This document shows positions 10,589-18,585 of a stretch of 64,000 nucleotides of DNA, in pieces. Numbering within the stretch: the first letter of the stretch is position 1; each line of letters starts with the position of its first letter. Below the pieces are notes generated by a model. It ran no database searches. It saw only the letters and a list, made by a program, of their open reading frames with translations, and was not told the DNA's origin. A program made the translations under genes and the position numbers. The DNA is from Octadecabacter ascidiaceicola (lineage in GTDB: Bacteria; Pseudomonadota; Alphaproteobacteria; Rhodobacterales; Rhodobacteraceae): assembly GCF_900185015.1 (NCBI RefSeq), contig NZ_FXYD01000002.1:248001-312000 (forward strand), written 5' to 3'.

Positions 10589-11629
10589 ATGAATCAGGTC
10601 GAGCTAGGTCGTACAGGAATTATGGTTAGTGATTGGTGCCTTGGCACGATGACGTTCTCGACGCAGACGCCTGCTGAGGATGCGCACCGCCAGATTGATA
10701 TGTGTCTTGATGCCGGGATTAACTTTTTGGACACGGCGGAAATGTATCCGGTGAACCCGTTGCGCAAAGAAACAGTCGGAAATTCGGAAAAATGCATCGC
10801 GGACTGGATTGCCAAGTCGGGACGGCGCGAGGACGTTGTAGTGGCCACCAAAGCGGGTGGTGATAGCCCGTTGATCCGCGGCGGCGAAGGCTACGGCGCA
10901 GATAACATTCTGGATATTCTGGACGGCAATCTGCAGCGCCTTGGGACGGATTACATCGACTTGTATCAGCTTCATTGGCCCATGCGCGGTTCCTACGCAT
11001 TTCGTCAAAACTGGCTGTATGATCCAAGCAAACAAAGCAGGCAGCAGACGTTGGATCACATGGGCGGCGTGCTGGAAAAGCTGAAAGAAGCGCAGGCCGC
11101 TGGCAAAATTCGCAGCTTCGGGATGTCCAATGAAAGTGCGTGGGGCGCGACCAAATGGATCGACGTTGCCGAAGAGCTGGGCGCGCCGCGTATGGCCTCG
11201 GTGCAGAACGAATACTCGCTACTGTACCGTCAGTATGACACTGATTTGGCCGAAATGTCGGTGAATGAGGATGTGGTGTGCTTTTCCTATTCGCCGCTGG
11301 CTACGGGGCTTTTGACGGGCAAATACCAGAACGGCGCAGTGCCGGAAGGGTCGCGCATGACGCATGGGCCGCAATTGGGCGGGCGGGTTACACCGCGCGT
11401 TTTTGCGGCTGTGGATGCATATCAGGCCGTTGCAGACCTGCATGGTATGTCGTTGGCGCATATGGCGATGGCATTCCAACGCTCGCGGCCCTTTAAGGTG
11501 AGCGCGATTTTCGGGGCGACGACCTCGCAACAGCTTGCATCGCTGCTGGAGGGCAAAGATATCGAACTGTCGAGTGAGGTGTTGGCTGATATCGACATCA
11601 CCCACCGCGCTTTTCCGATGCCCTTCTAG
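10589..11629 (+). CDS. NADP-dependent aldo/keto reductase, Tas-like
   Basis: 346-residue TIM-barrel oxidoreductase, the same length as E. coli Tas and with a very similar N-terminus (ELGRTG, CLGTMTF). The AKR tetrad is present: Asp48 in FLDTA, Tyr53 in EMYP, a lysine in VATKAGG and a histidine in QLHWP. The C-terminal NADPH-binding segment reads SAIFGATTSQQL. It should reduce a carbonyl substrate in the cytoplasm; the substrate is unknown. The frame is open upstream to 10529, but ATG at 10589 aligns with the family and has GCAAGGG just upstream. Likely monocistronic. Confidence 0.92.
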   Translation: MNQVELGRTGIMVSDWCLGTMTFSTQTPAEDAHRQIDMCLDAGINFLDTAEMYPVNPLRKETVGNSEKCIADWIAKSGRREDVVVATKAGGDSPLIRGGEGYGADNILDILDGNLQRLGTDYIDLYQLHWPMRGSYAFRQNWLYDPSKQSRQQTLDHMGGVLEKLKEAQAAGKIRSFGMSNESAWGATKWIDVAEELGAPRMASVQNEYSLLYRQYDTDLAEMSVNEDVVCFSYSPLATGLLTGKYQNGAVPEGSRMTHGPQLGGRVTPRVFAAVDAYQAVADLHGMSLAHMAMAFQRSRPFKVSAIFGATTSQQLASLLEGKDIELSSEVLADIDITHRAFPMPF

Positions 11630-11653
11630 CGTCGAGTGCTTCGTTTCTTTCTT

Positions 11654-12112
11654 TCAGGGCTTGCCTAAATCAATTTGAAAGCGCGGACCCGCGCCGGAGA
11701 TTTCTTTGAGCTCCGATATGGCGCGGTAAGCGGTGATTGCAGAATGATTGTCCGGGGACGTACCGATGGTCAAACGCGTCGCGCAGGTTTTAAGTGCATA
11801 GGTTTTTGCGGCCGCGATCAGGGCCTTGCCGATGCCATTGGCGCGATGGGGCTCTTCCACAAAGAGGTGGTGGATATCGAGGCGGATTTTTCCATCGTGG
11901 AGCACCATTGTCTGCGTCAAACCCGCATATCCTACAGGTGTGTTGTGGTGTTTGGCGATCAAGGCGATGCCCATGGGAGCGGGGCTAAAGAAGATGTCGT
12001 CAAGCTGCGCCAGCGTGACCTGCGCTTCGTCACCGTGGAACGCCGAAAGCGCGCAAATCATCTCATAGATTGCGGGCAGGTCTTGTGGGGTGGCGAGATC
12101 AATGTCGGTCAT
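11654..12112 (-). CDS. GNAT-family N-acetyltransferase
   Basis: 152 residues. It has the GNAT fold signature: a beta strand ending in DIHHLFVEE, followed by the acetyl-CoA pyrophosphate loop RANGIGKALI (Q/R-x-x-G-x-G/A type) and the helix after it. The substrate amine is not predictable. The gene is convergent with the aldo/keto reductase, with 24 bp between stops, and its start lies 76 bp from the start of the BKACE gene on the other strand. Confidence 0.9.
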   Translation of the reverse strand: MTDIDLATPQDLPAIYEMICALSAFHGDEAQVTLAQLDDIFFSPAPMGIALIAKHHNTPVGYAGLTQTMVLHDGKIRLDIHHLFVEEPHRANGIGKALIAAAKTYALKTCATRLTIGTSPDNHSAITAYRAISELKEISGAGPRFQIDLGKP

Positions 12113-12188
12113 AGGCTACAAAGGGCGCTTTGGGGGCTTGCGTGTCAAGTTGGTGCGTCTAGGGTCAATCGAAATACAGGAGATACCA

Positions 12189-13100
12189 ATGCCATTAGCG
12201 ATGAACCGTGACGTCTTTATTACCGCAGCTATTACCGGATCGGGGAGCACGCAGGATCGCAGTCCGCATGTGCCGCGCTCGCCTGAGCAGATTGCGAACA
12301 GCGCGATTGATGCGGCCAAAGCGGGTGCTGCCGTGGTGCATTGCCATGTGCGCGACCCTGAGAGCGGTGTGCCGAGCCGCAAGTTGGAATTGTACCGCGA
12401 AGTGACTGACCGTATTCGGGCGTCTGACGTTGATGTGGTGTTGAACCTGACGGCTGGCATGGGCGGTGACATTGTGTTTGGTGGCGTTGAAAGCCCACTG
12501 CCGACGGTTGCGGGTACGGACATGGTAGGTGCGACGGAGCGTGTTGCCCATGTGGCTGAGTGTTTGCCAGAGATTTGCACACTGGACTGCGGCACGATGA
12601 ATTTTGCCGAAGCTGATTATGTGATGACCAACACACCCGGTATGTTGCGGGCGATGGGTCAGATGATGACGGACCTTGGTGTGAAGCCCGAGATCGAGGC
12701 GTTTGATACGGGTCATCTTTGGTTTGCCAAGCAGTTGGTGGCCGAGGGTATTCTAGAGCCTAACGCCTTGGTGCAGCTGTGCATGGGTGTGCCTTGGGGC
12801 GCGCCGGATGATCTGAACACGTTCATGGCGATGGTGAACAATGTGCCTGACGAGTGGACGTTCAGCGCTTTCGGGTTGGGGCGTTCACAGATGCCTTATG
12901 TTGCGGCGTCTGTTCTTGCTGGCGGCAATGTGCGCGTCGGGTTGGAGGACAACCTGATGCTTGATAAGGGCGTGCTGGCAACCAATGCGCAATTGGTCGA
13001 ACGCGCACATGGGATCATCGAGAACCTTGGGGCGCGGGTCATTGGCCCAGCTGAGGTGCGGGAAAAGCTGGGGTTGGTGAAACGCGCGCCAAAAGGCTGA
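12189..13100 (+). CDS. Beta-keto acid cleavage enzyme (BKACE, DUF849), probable 3-dehydrocarnitine cleavage
   Basis: 303-residue BKACE protein. The zinc-binding VHCHVRDP motif lies near residue 45, with the family strand LNLTAGMGG and later conserved segments (MGVPWGAP, RVGLEDN) after it. BKACEs condense a beta-keto acid with acetyl-CoA to give acetoacetate and a new CoA thioester. Because the next metabolic gene downstream is carnitine dehydrogenase fused to a thioesterase, the likely substrate here is 3-dehydrocarnitine, giving betainyl-CoA. ATG at 12189 is preferred over the longer open frame because AGGAGA sits 5 nt upstream. The carnitine role is inferred from neighbours; family membership is secure. 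Confidence 0.92.
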   Translation: MPLAMNRDVFITAAITGSGSTQDRSPHVPRSPEQIANSAIDAAKAGAAVVHCHVRDPESGVPSRKLELYREVTDRIRASDVDVVLNLTAGMGGDIVFGGVESPLPTVAGTDMVGATERVAHVAECLPEICTLDCGTMNFAEADYVMTNTPGMLRAMGQMMTDLGVKPEIEAFDTGHLWFAKQLVAEGILEPNALVQLCMGVPWGAPDDLNTFMAMVNNVPDEWTFSAFGLGRSQMPYVAASVLAGGNVRVGLEDNLMLDKGVLATNAQLVERAHGIIENLGARVIGPAEVREKLGLVKRAPKG

Positions 13101-13106
13101 TCCAAA

Positions 13107-13274
13107 TTGCGTGCAGTTTGCTTTCTCGTTTTCGTGGCCAGTTCCGTGGGGTGCTCACAAACGCCTTTGCCGGAACCGTTTGGTGTGACAATGGTTGAGG
13201 AAACCACCTGCAACGGAATGGGTGGACGAATTACGATGGGCCTTGACGGTGCGTTTTGTGCGATGGGCCAATGA
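13107..13274 (+). CDS. Small putative lipoprotein (55 aa) with a C-x3-GG motif
   Basis: A short frame starts with TTG six bases after the BKACE stop, with AAGG upstream. The hydrophobic N-terminus ends in a plausible lipobox (ASSVGC, cysteine at 16). The mature part carries C-N-G-M-G-G followed 16 residues later by another cysteine. The same C-x3-GG...C pattern recurs in the third gene of this cluster and resembles DUF333-type small lipoproteins. Its TGA stop lies within the ribosome site of the next gene, which suggests translational coupling. No function can be assigned. The TTG start and small size keep confidence moderate. Confidence 0.6.
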   Translation: MRAVCFLVFVASSVGCSQTPLPEPFGVTMVEETTCNGMGGRITMGLDGAFCAMGQ

Positions 13275-13283
13275 GGAGTGCGT

Positions 13284-13829
13284 ATGAAGCGGGTTGTGTT
13301 GGCGATGGTTTCGTCTCTTTTGGTTGCTTGTACGGAAGAACCTGTAGCACCTGTTCAACCTGCTGAGGTTTTCCGCGACACGGCTGCGCAAATTGCGTCC
13401 CAAACCGATGTTACCGCTGCGCGAATGGCAGGAGAATGGGCCATTCGGCAAAGGTTTGCCGCCCCGCGTACGCCGCGTTCAGGGATGTCGCTTTCCGCGC
13501 TTCCAAATGAGGCGTTGCAGTTGACCGTCATCGGTGGCGATTGCATTGATGATGTTTGTTTTGAGGAAGAAACCCTTATTCTGTTGGAAAAAACGGGACC
13601 GGGGCGTTGGACGGCGCAGGGCCCTCAAACAGCGTTGCCTGAGGGAGAGTTTTGGGTGATGTGGATGGAATTTGATAGCCGTACCGCCGCGATCGGCGCC
13701 CCGTCGGGCGAGTTCGGTTGGATCATGGATAAAAACATCACCGGAGGGGGCGACCGCATCACGGCAGCACGGGACATTATGGATTGGTTTGGCTATAATG
13801 TGTCACGACTCGAAGAGGTGAACAGATGA
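13284..13829 (+). CDS. Putative lipoprotein of unknown function
   Basis: 181 residues from ATG 13284, with GAGGAG 5 nt upstream (an in-frame GTG at 13278 overlaps that site and is less likely). The lipoprotein signal peptide ends in SLLVAC with cysteine near 17, followed by a proline-rich linker. The mature domain has a conserved-looking CIDDVC pair and a tryptophan-rich end (FWVMWMEFD, IMDWFGY). I do not recognise the domain. Middle member of a three-lipoprotein cluster; its stop overlaps the start of the next gene by four bases (ATGA). Confidence 0.75.
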   Translation: MKRVVLAMVSSLLVACTEEPVAPVQPAEVFRDTAAQIASQTDVTAARMAGEWAIRQRFAAPRTPRSGMSLSALPNEALQLTVIGGDCIDDVCFEEETLILLEKTGPGRWTAQGPQTALPEGEFWVMWMEFDSRTAAIGAPSGEFGWIMDKNITGGGDRITAARDIMDWFGYNVSRLEEVNR

Positions 13830-14146
13830 AACGTTTAATTGTTGGTTTTGGTTTGGCGATGACGCTTGTTGCATGTGATGAAATTGCATTGCCGGGCGTG
13901 ACTGGTGTTTCTTCTCCGGCTGCCGCAGCGTCATCTGGTGGCGGTGGCGGATTCCGTGAATACCTCGTTCTTGGATCAACGATGAGCTTTGAAGAATGTC
14001 GTGCGCGTGGTGGTATTATCATCCGCGATGCAGGCAGCCCGATGATCGCGTGCGATCCACGTGTGCGCCGTGAGCCTGTGCCGGCAAACGAATTTGACCA
14101 CCCGGGTAGCCCCGTTCCGCAAGTCGCGGAAGTGGTTGAGGGATAA
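13826..14146 (+). CDS. Small putative lipoprotein (106 aa) with a C-x3-GG motif
   Basis: The lipobox TLVAC places the lipidated cysteine near residue 17, followed by a flexible Ala/Ser/Gly linker. A small domain then carries CRARGG, followed 18 residues after its first cysteine by a second cysteine (MIACDP). The motif matches the 55-residue lipoprotein two genes upstream and is like DUF333 proteins, whose biochemical role is not established. The start overlaps the previous stop (ATGA). A clear terminator follows 45 bp downstream, closing the unit. Confidence 0.78.
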   Translation: MKRLIVGFGLAMTLVACDEIALPGVTGVSSPAAAASSGGGGGFREYLVLGSTMSFEECRARGGIIIRDAGSPMIACDPRVRREPVPANEFDHPGSPVPQVAEVVEG

Positions 14147-14190
14147 CAGCTCTAAAACGTCGCAATTCGGCTTGACGCCCTACTGAAATT

Positions 14191-14214
14191 GGCCTCGCAT
14201 GTGCGGGGCCTTTT
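14191..14214 (+). terminator. Rho-independent terminator after the lipoprotein cluster
   Basis: GGCCTCGC pairs with GCGGGGCC (one G-U pair) around an ATGT loop, followed by TTTT. It separates the BKACE-lipoprotein unit from the carnitine dehydrogenase gene, which starts 34 bp later, so the latter probably has its own promoter or relies on read-through. Confidence 0.8.
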
Positions 14215-14247
14215 GATGTTCTGGGGCCGAAAATAAAGGGGCTGAAT

Positions 14248-15717
14248 TTGGCACAAGTAGCGGCGATTATTGGTGGTGGTGTGATCGGAGGCGGTTGGGC
14301 TGCACGGTTCTTGTTGAATGGTTGGGATGTGCGGGTGTTTGACCCTGATCCTGAGGCCGAACGCAAGATCAGTGAAGTGCTGGACAATGCGCGGGCGTCT
14401 TTGCCGGGGCTCTATGACATGGCGATGCCGGATGAGGGCAAGCTGACGTATCACGACACAATGTCGGACGCGGTTGCGGGGGCTTCATGGATCCAAGAGA
14501 GCGTACCAGAACGCCTTGAGCTGAAGCGCAAGGTTTACCAAATGTTGCAAGAACACTGCGCAGCTGATGCGATTATCGGGTCTTCGACGTCGGGATTTAA
14601 GCCGTCCGAGTTGCAGGGCTGTGCAACGCGACCAGAGCAAATCGTGGTGTGCCACCCGTTCAACCCTGCCTATCTGCTGCCCTTGATTGAGGTCGTGGGC
14701 ACAGATGCCAATGAAGAAATGTTAGGCGGTGTCGCGGACACCCTGCGCGGCATTGGCATGTATCCATTGATGGTGAAAAAGGAAATTGATGCCCATATCG
14801 CGGATCGTTTCCTTGAAGCTGTCTGGCGTGAGGCGCTTTGGCTGATCAAGGACGGGATCGCCACAACCGAAGAAATCGACGAAGCCATCCGTATGGGATT
14901 CGGTTTGCGCTGGGCACAGATGGGGCTGTTTGAAACCTACCGTATTGCGGGCGGCGAGGCGGGTATGCGCCACTTCATTGAACAGTTCGGGCCATGCCTA
15001 AGCTGGCCGTGGACCAAGTTGATGGATGTACCTGAATTGACGGATGAGTTGATTGATCAGATTGCGGATCAGTCGGACGCGCAGTCGGGGCAGTATTCCA
15101 TTCGCGAGTTAGAACGCCATCGCGACGCCAATCTGGTCGGTATGATGCGCACATTGAAAGCACGGGATTGGGGCGCCGGGGCGTTGTTGAACACCCATGA
15201 CAAGACCATGAACCAAACCGGAGCGATTGCGGAACGGCTGGCGGATGTGTCTGACCTGACCAAGCCCGTTAAGACCGTGGAACGCGCGGTGCCGATTGAT
15301 TGGACGGATTACAACGGCCACATGAACGAAGCGCGGTATTTGCAGGCGTTCGGTGATGCTACCGACCGCCTGATGTTGATCGTTGGCTGCACGCCAGAGT
15401 ATATCGCCGAGGGTGGCAGCTATTTCACTGCCGAAACCCATATACGTCATATTGATGAGGTCCACGCGGGCGCGAAGATCAGGGTTGAGACGCAGGTTAT
15501 GGCAGGGGCTGGTAAAAAGATGCACCTGTTTCATGCGATGTATGAGGGCGAGCGGTTGCTGGCCACGGGAGAGCATATGTTGATCCATGTGAGCCTTGAG
15601 ACACGCCGCGCCAGCGAACCTGCGCCGAGCGTCGCAGACCCGTTGGCGCGTTTAGCTGCAGCGCATGCCAAGCTTCCACGCCCAGAGGGTGCGGGTGCCG
15701 CCGTAGGTGTGCGGTGA
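14248..15717 (+). CDS. L-carnitine 3-dehydrogenase fused to a hotdog (betainyl-CoA) thioesterase
   Basis: 489 residues. Residues 1-320 form a 3-hydroxyacyl-CoA-dehydrogenase-type enzyme with the NAD loop GGGVIGGGWAARF near the N-terminus and a C-terminal helical domain. Residues about 344-460 are a 4HBT hotdog domain (DWTDYNGHMNEARY). This two-domain layout is described for carnitine dehydrogenases of Sinorhizobium-like bacteria, where the thioesterase releases betaine from betainyl-CoA, the product of BKACE. Start is TTG at 14248 with AAAGGGG upstream; no in-frame ATG fits. The stop overlaps the next gene's GTG start. Substrate assignment is by domain fusion and neighbourhood. Confidence 0.92.
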   Translation: MAQVAAIIGGGVIGGGWAARFLLNGWDVRVFDPDPEAERKISEVLDNARASLPGLYDMAMPDEGKLTYHDTMSDAVAGASWIQESVPERLELKRKVYQMLQEHCAADAIIGSSTSGFKPSELQGCATRPEQIVVCHPFNPAYLLPLIEVVGTDANEEMLGGVADTLRGIGMYPLMVKKEIDAHIADRFLEAVWREALWLIKDGIATTEEIDEAIRMGFGLRWAQMGLFETYRIAGGEAGMRHFIEQFGPCLSWPWTKLMDVPELTDELIDQIADQSDAQSGQYSIRELERHRDANLVGMMRTLKARDWGAGALLNTHDKTMNQTGAIAERLADVSDLTKPVKTVERAVPIDWTDYNGHMNEARYLQAFGDATDRLMLIVGCTPEYIAEGGSYFTAETHIRHIDEVHAGAKIRVETQVMAGAGKKMHLFHAMYEGERLLATGEHMLIHVSLETRRASEPAPSVADPLARLAAAHAKLPRPEGAGAAVGVR

Positions 15718-16469
15718 AGCGCGCGCTGATCACGGCGGGTGCGTCGGGCATTGGGTTCGCCATGGGCGAAGCCTTTGCGCAAGTTGGCTTTGACGTTTGG
15801 GTGACGGATGTGGACGCGACTGCTTTGCCGCGTTGTCCGAGCAACTGGACAACGCGGCAGGTGGATGCCTCCGATGACGTTCAAATGCGCAGGCTGTTTG
15901 AGGAGATCGCAGCGGCGGGTGGCGTGGATGTTGTTTGTGCCAACGCTGGCATCGCGGGACCGACGGCGCGTGTCGAGGACGTGGTGTGGGAGGATTGGAA
16001 AGCCTGTGTTGATGTGACCCTTGGCAGTGCGTTTCTCTGTGCAAAATACGCAGCGCCATTGATGAAGGCTTCGGGTTCGGGCGCGATTGTGCTGACGTCA
16101 TCGACTGCTGGCGTCTTCGGCTATCCGAACCGTGCGCCTTATGCGGCAGCCAAGTGGGGGGTCATCGGGTTGATGAAAACGCTGGCGATGGAGTTGGGGC
16201 CGTTTGGCATTCGCGCCAATGCGATTTGCCCTGGTGCTGTGGAGGGCCCGCGCATGGAAGGCGTGTTGCAGCGCGAAGCCGACGCCAAGGGTATGACGCG
16301 GGATGCGGTTTATGACGGCTATGCGTCGGGGACGTCTATGCGCACGTTTGTAACGGCGCAAGACATTGCGAATATGGCGGTGTTTCTGGCGTCCGACGGT
16401 GCGCAGCGGGTGTCAGGGCAAGTGATATCTGTGGACGGGCATACTGAAAACCCTGATCCCAAGCCTTAG
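15714..16469 (+). CDS. Short-chain dehydrogenase/reductase (SDR) in the carnitine locus
   Basis: 251-residue classical SDR. It has the N-terminal glycine motif TAGASGIGFAMG, the NAG strand motif (VCANAGIAG), a catalytic Ser/Tyr/Lys set (LTSSTAG, then YAAAKWG) and the PG motif AICPGAVEGPR. It starts at GTG in a four-base overlap with the carnitine dehydrogenase stop, so the two are translationally coupled. An alcohol or keto intermediate of carnitine or betaine metabolism is the likely substrate, but this rests on position only. It ends 33 bp from the convergent regulator gene. Confidence 0.9.
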   Translation: MKRALITAGASGIGFAMGEAFAQVGFDVWVTDVDATALPRCPSNWTTRQVDASDDVQMRRLFEEIAAAGGVDVVCANAGIAGPTARVEDVVWEDWKACVDVTLGSAFLCAKYAAPLMKASGSGAIVLTSSTAGVFGYPNRAPYAAAKWGVIGLMKTLAMELGPFGIRANAICPGAVEGPRMEGVLQREADAKGMTRDAVYDGYASGTSMRTFVTAQDIANMAVFLASDGAQRVSGQVISVDGHTENPDPKP

Positions 16470-16473
16470 CATA

Positions 16474-16502
16474 GGATTGAGTATTTTTGAGCCAAAGAAA
16501 GG
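16474..16502 (+). repeat. Intergenic repeat family B, copy 1
   Basis: A 29-bp element with core GAGTATTT..GAGCCAAAGAAA. A close copy in the opposite orientation lies at 40461-40489. It fills the gap between the convergent SDR and XRE genes exactly. It resembles short intergenic repeats that I recall from Rhodobacterales genomes; its function is unknown. Confidence 0.65.
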
Positions 16503-17363
16503 TTAGAGGTACTTTGATTTGAGCATCTGGATATGGCTGGCGATGTCAGGTGGCGTGATTGTGGCCTCGCGGACCAATGTATCAAAGTGCCGTGTCACCA
16601 TTTGCACGCGTTCGGTGTCGCGAAAGGCGAGATAGTTCTGTCCCAGATAGAGCACTGAGAGGAGCGGGCCGAATACGGTTATGGGAGCTGAGAAGAGGCG
16701 GCGGGCGTCAAACAAGTGGAGCCTTAGCGTCGGGTAAAGGTCGGTTTGGAGCTGGGCGATGTGGTCGAGTTGCGTAAGGCGCAAGCTGGCTTGGACGCCT
16801 TCGTAGTACCCTGTTCCCGCCGCGAAGCTGGCGAGTTCATCGAGCGGGAGGGCGATTTCATAGTCAGATTTGGCCGCGCGCATCCAGCGCATGCGATCTT
16901 CTGAAGCGCCGATGGCCTGTTCCGTTGAGCGCCCCAAATGCGGGCCATATTCCCAGCGCAAGAGGTCTGGCAGTTTGAGCATGTCTGGCAAGCCAGCGGG
17001 GACATGGCGAATTTTGTAGCCCGCCGCCTCTTGGTGCCACTCAAAAATTTGTTCATCCACAAGAGCGCGGGGGGCTTTGGTGACCTCAATTGAGGCGGCG
17101 ATGAGCTCGGCGGCCAGTTCGGGGCGCTCAGTCAGGCCGAGAAGCCAATCTGCTGAGACGCCAAGCGCGGAGGCGCAGCTTGCAACAACATGCGCGTTGG
17201 GCAGGCGCGCGCCGCTGCCGCTGAGAAGCTGCGATATGGTGGAGCGATCCACGCTGATTGCACGGGCGAGACCCGATTGCGTCATGTGCTGCGTTTCCAT
17301 GGCTTCATGCAATCGGGTGCGAAGCAGGCGGGCGCGGTCTCGTTTGTCCATATTTTGCGACAT
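16503..17363 (-). CDS. XRE-family transcriptional regulator with a large C-terminal domain
   Basis: 286 residues. An N-terminal Cro/C1-type helix-turn-helix at about 18-75 (MTQSGLARAISVDRSTISQLLSG) is followed by an extended domain of about 200 residues with no family I can name; it may bind a ligand. Convergent with the carnitine dehydrogenase/SDR genes, it is the only regulator next to that locus and a fair candidate for controlling it. An inverted repeat overlaps the region just before its start codon and could mediate autoregulation. DNA-binding role is secure; target genes are inferred. Confidence 0.85.
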   Translation of the reverse strand: MSQNMDKRDRARLLRTRLHEAMETQHMTQSGLARAISVDRSTISQLLSGSGARLPNAHVVASCASALGVSADWLLGLTERPELAAELIAASIEVTKAPRALVDEQIFEWHQEAAGYKIRHVPAGLPDMLKLPDLLRWEYGPHLGRSTEQAIGASEDRMRWMRAAKSDYEIALPLDELASFAAGTGYYEGVQASLRLTQLDHIAQLQTDLYPTLRLHLFDARRLFSAPITVFGPLLSVLYLGQNYLAFRDTERVQMVTRHFDTLVREATITPPDIASHIQMLKSKYL

Positions 17364-17364
17364 G

Positions 17365-17382
17365 TGATGGATTATATCATCA
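17365..17382. promoter_or_regulatory. Possible operator at the XRE gene start
   Basis: TGATG and CATCA form 5-bp inverted arms separated by 8 AT-rich bases, one base upstream of the regulator's ATG on its coding strand. An autoregulatory site is plausible, but the repeat is short and could be chance. Confidence 0.3.
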
Positions 17383-17465
17383 TTTGTGGGTTTTGCTAAC
17401 TATTCTCAGAATGCCCAATCGGGTGCGTTGTCTTTAAGTGTGAAAGGGCAAGCAATGGAGAAAAT

Positions 17466-17669
17466 ATGGACACCCCGAAACGTACGATAACCAAAGCCGT
17501 GATCTGGAACCTGATTGGTTTGGCGACGATGGCAATAGTTGGGTTGATCGCGACAGGGTCGTTGGCTGTTGGTGGTGCAATGGCGCTGGTGAATGCCGCG
17601 CTGGGACTGTCGATGTATTTCGTTTACGAGCGGATTTGGAACCGCGTGTCTTGGGGGCGCAATGTCTGA
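17466..17669 (+). CDS. Small DUF2061 membrane protein
   Basis: 67 residues with the DUF2061 pattern: a basic N-terminus (KRTITKAVIWNLIG), two transmembrane segments, and a C-terminal YERIWNRVSWG. GGAG lies about 7 nt before the start. DUF2061 proteins are of unknown function. Its last eight bases overlap the start of the desaturase gene, so the two are probably co-translated and may act together in the membrane. Confidence 0.88.
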   Translation: MDTPKRTITKAVIWNLIGLATMAIVGLIATGSLAVGGAMALVNAALGLSMYFVYERIWNRVSWGRNV

Positions 17670-18567
17670 TTGCGTGAGGACGTCCGAGCGAAGCGCGGTT
17701 GAATGGCCGACGGTTGGTTTGGCGGTCGTGTGCTATTTTTTCCTGTTCCTCGCGCTTTGGGTTCTACCGGTTTGGGGCGCAATTTTGGTGCTTGGGCCGG
17801 CTATTGCGTTGCATGCGTCCCTTACACATGAGGTGGTGCATGGGCATCCGTTTCAAAGCCAAGTCGCGAACGCGGCGTTGGTTTTTCCGGCACTTACGCT
17901 GACGGTTCCATACGCGCGGTTTCGCGCGACGCATTTGGCGCATCACAGGGATGAGGTGCTGACGGACCCGTATGATGATCCGGAAACCAACTATCTTGAT
18001 CCTGAAGTCTGGCAGCGTTTGGGCCGTCCAATGCGGGCAGTCCTGCGGATTAACAATACACTGGCTGGACGGTTGTTGATTGGGCCGCTGATTGGGCAGA
18101 TCGTTTGGATGCTGAGCGATTATCGCGCGTGCAGGGCTGGGGATCGTACGGTTTTGCGGGGCTGGGTCGAACATATTCCGGCGCTGGGTTTGGTTTTGGC
18201 CGTCGTTTGGGCCGCGCCGTTGCCTTTTTGGGCTTATGCCGCCGGGGCCTATATTGCGCATTCTATTTTACGTTTGCGAACCTATTTGGAACATCAAGCG
18301 CATGAGCTTGCACGGGCACGAACCGTAATCGTAGAGGGTAGGGGGGCGTTGGCATTATTGTTCTTAAATAACAACTTACATGTGGTTCATCATATGCATC
18401 CGAATGTGGCTTGGTATGACTTGCCGACGCTCTATGCGCAAAACAAAGCGCATTATCAGCGGCGAAATGATGGGTATGTTTTTACTTCATACTCCCAAGT
18501 GTTTCGTCGCCATTTCTGGCGGGCAAAAGACACGGTGGCGCATCCGCTCTGGCGTCCGCGCGACTGA
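17662..18567 (+). CDS. Membrane fatty acid desaturase / hydroxylase family protein
   Basis: 301-residue di-iron membrane enzyme with the three histidine boxes in order: HEVVHG at about 56, HLAHH at 91-95 and HVVHHMHP near 245, between several transmembrane helices. Such enzymes use oxygen to introduce a double bond or hydroxyl group into an acyl or related lipid. ATG at 17662 is chosen, overlapping the DUF2061 stop; the open frame from 17593 has no family support. The exact lipid substrate is unknown. Cold or membrane-fluidity adaptation is a reasonable guess. Confidence 0.88.
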   Translation: MSDCVRTSERSAVEWPTVGLAVVCYFFLFLALWVLPVWGAILVLGPAIALHASLTHEVVHGHPFQSQVANAALVFPALTLTVPYARFRATHLAHHRDEVLTDPYDDPETNYLDPEVWQRLGRPMRAVLRINNTLAGRLLIGPLIGQIVWMLSDYRACRAGDRTVLRGWVEHIPALGLVLAVVWAAPLPFWAYAAGAYIAHSILRLRTYLEHQAHELARARTVIVEGRGALALLFLNNNLHVVHHMHPNVAWYDLPTLYAQNKAHYQRRNDGYVFTSYSQVFRRHFWRAKDTVAHPLWRPRD

Positions 18568-18585
18568 CGGGGCATGTAACGGGGT

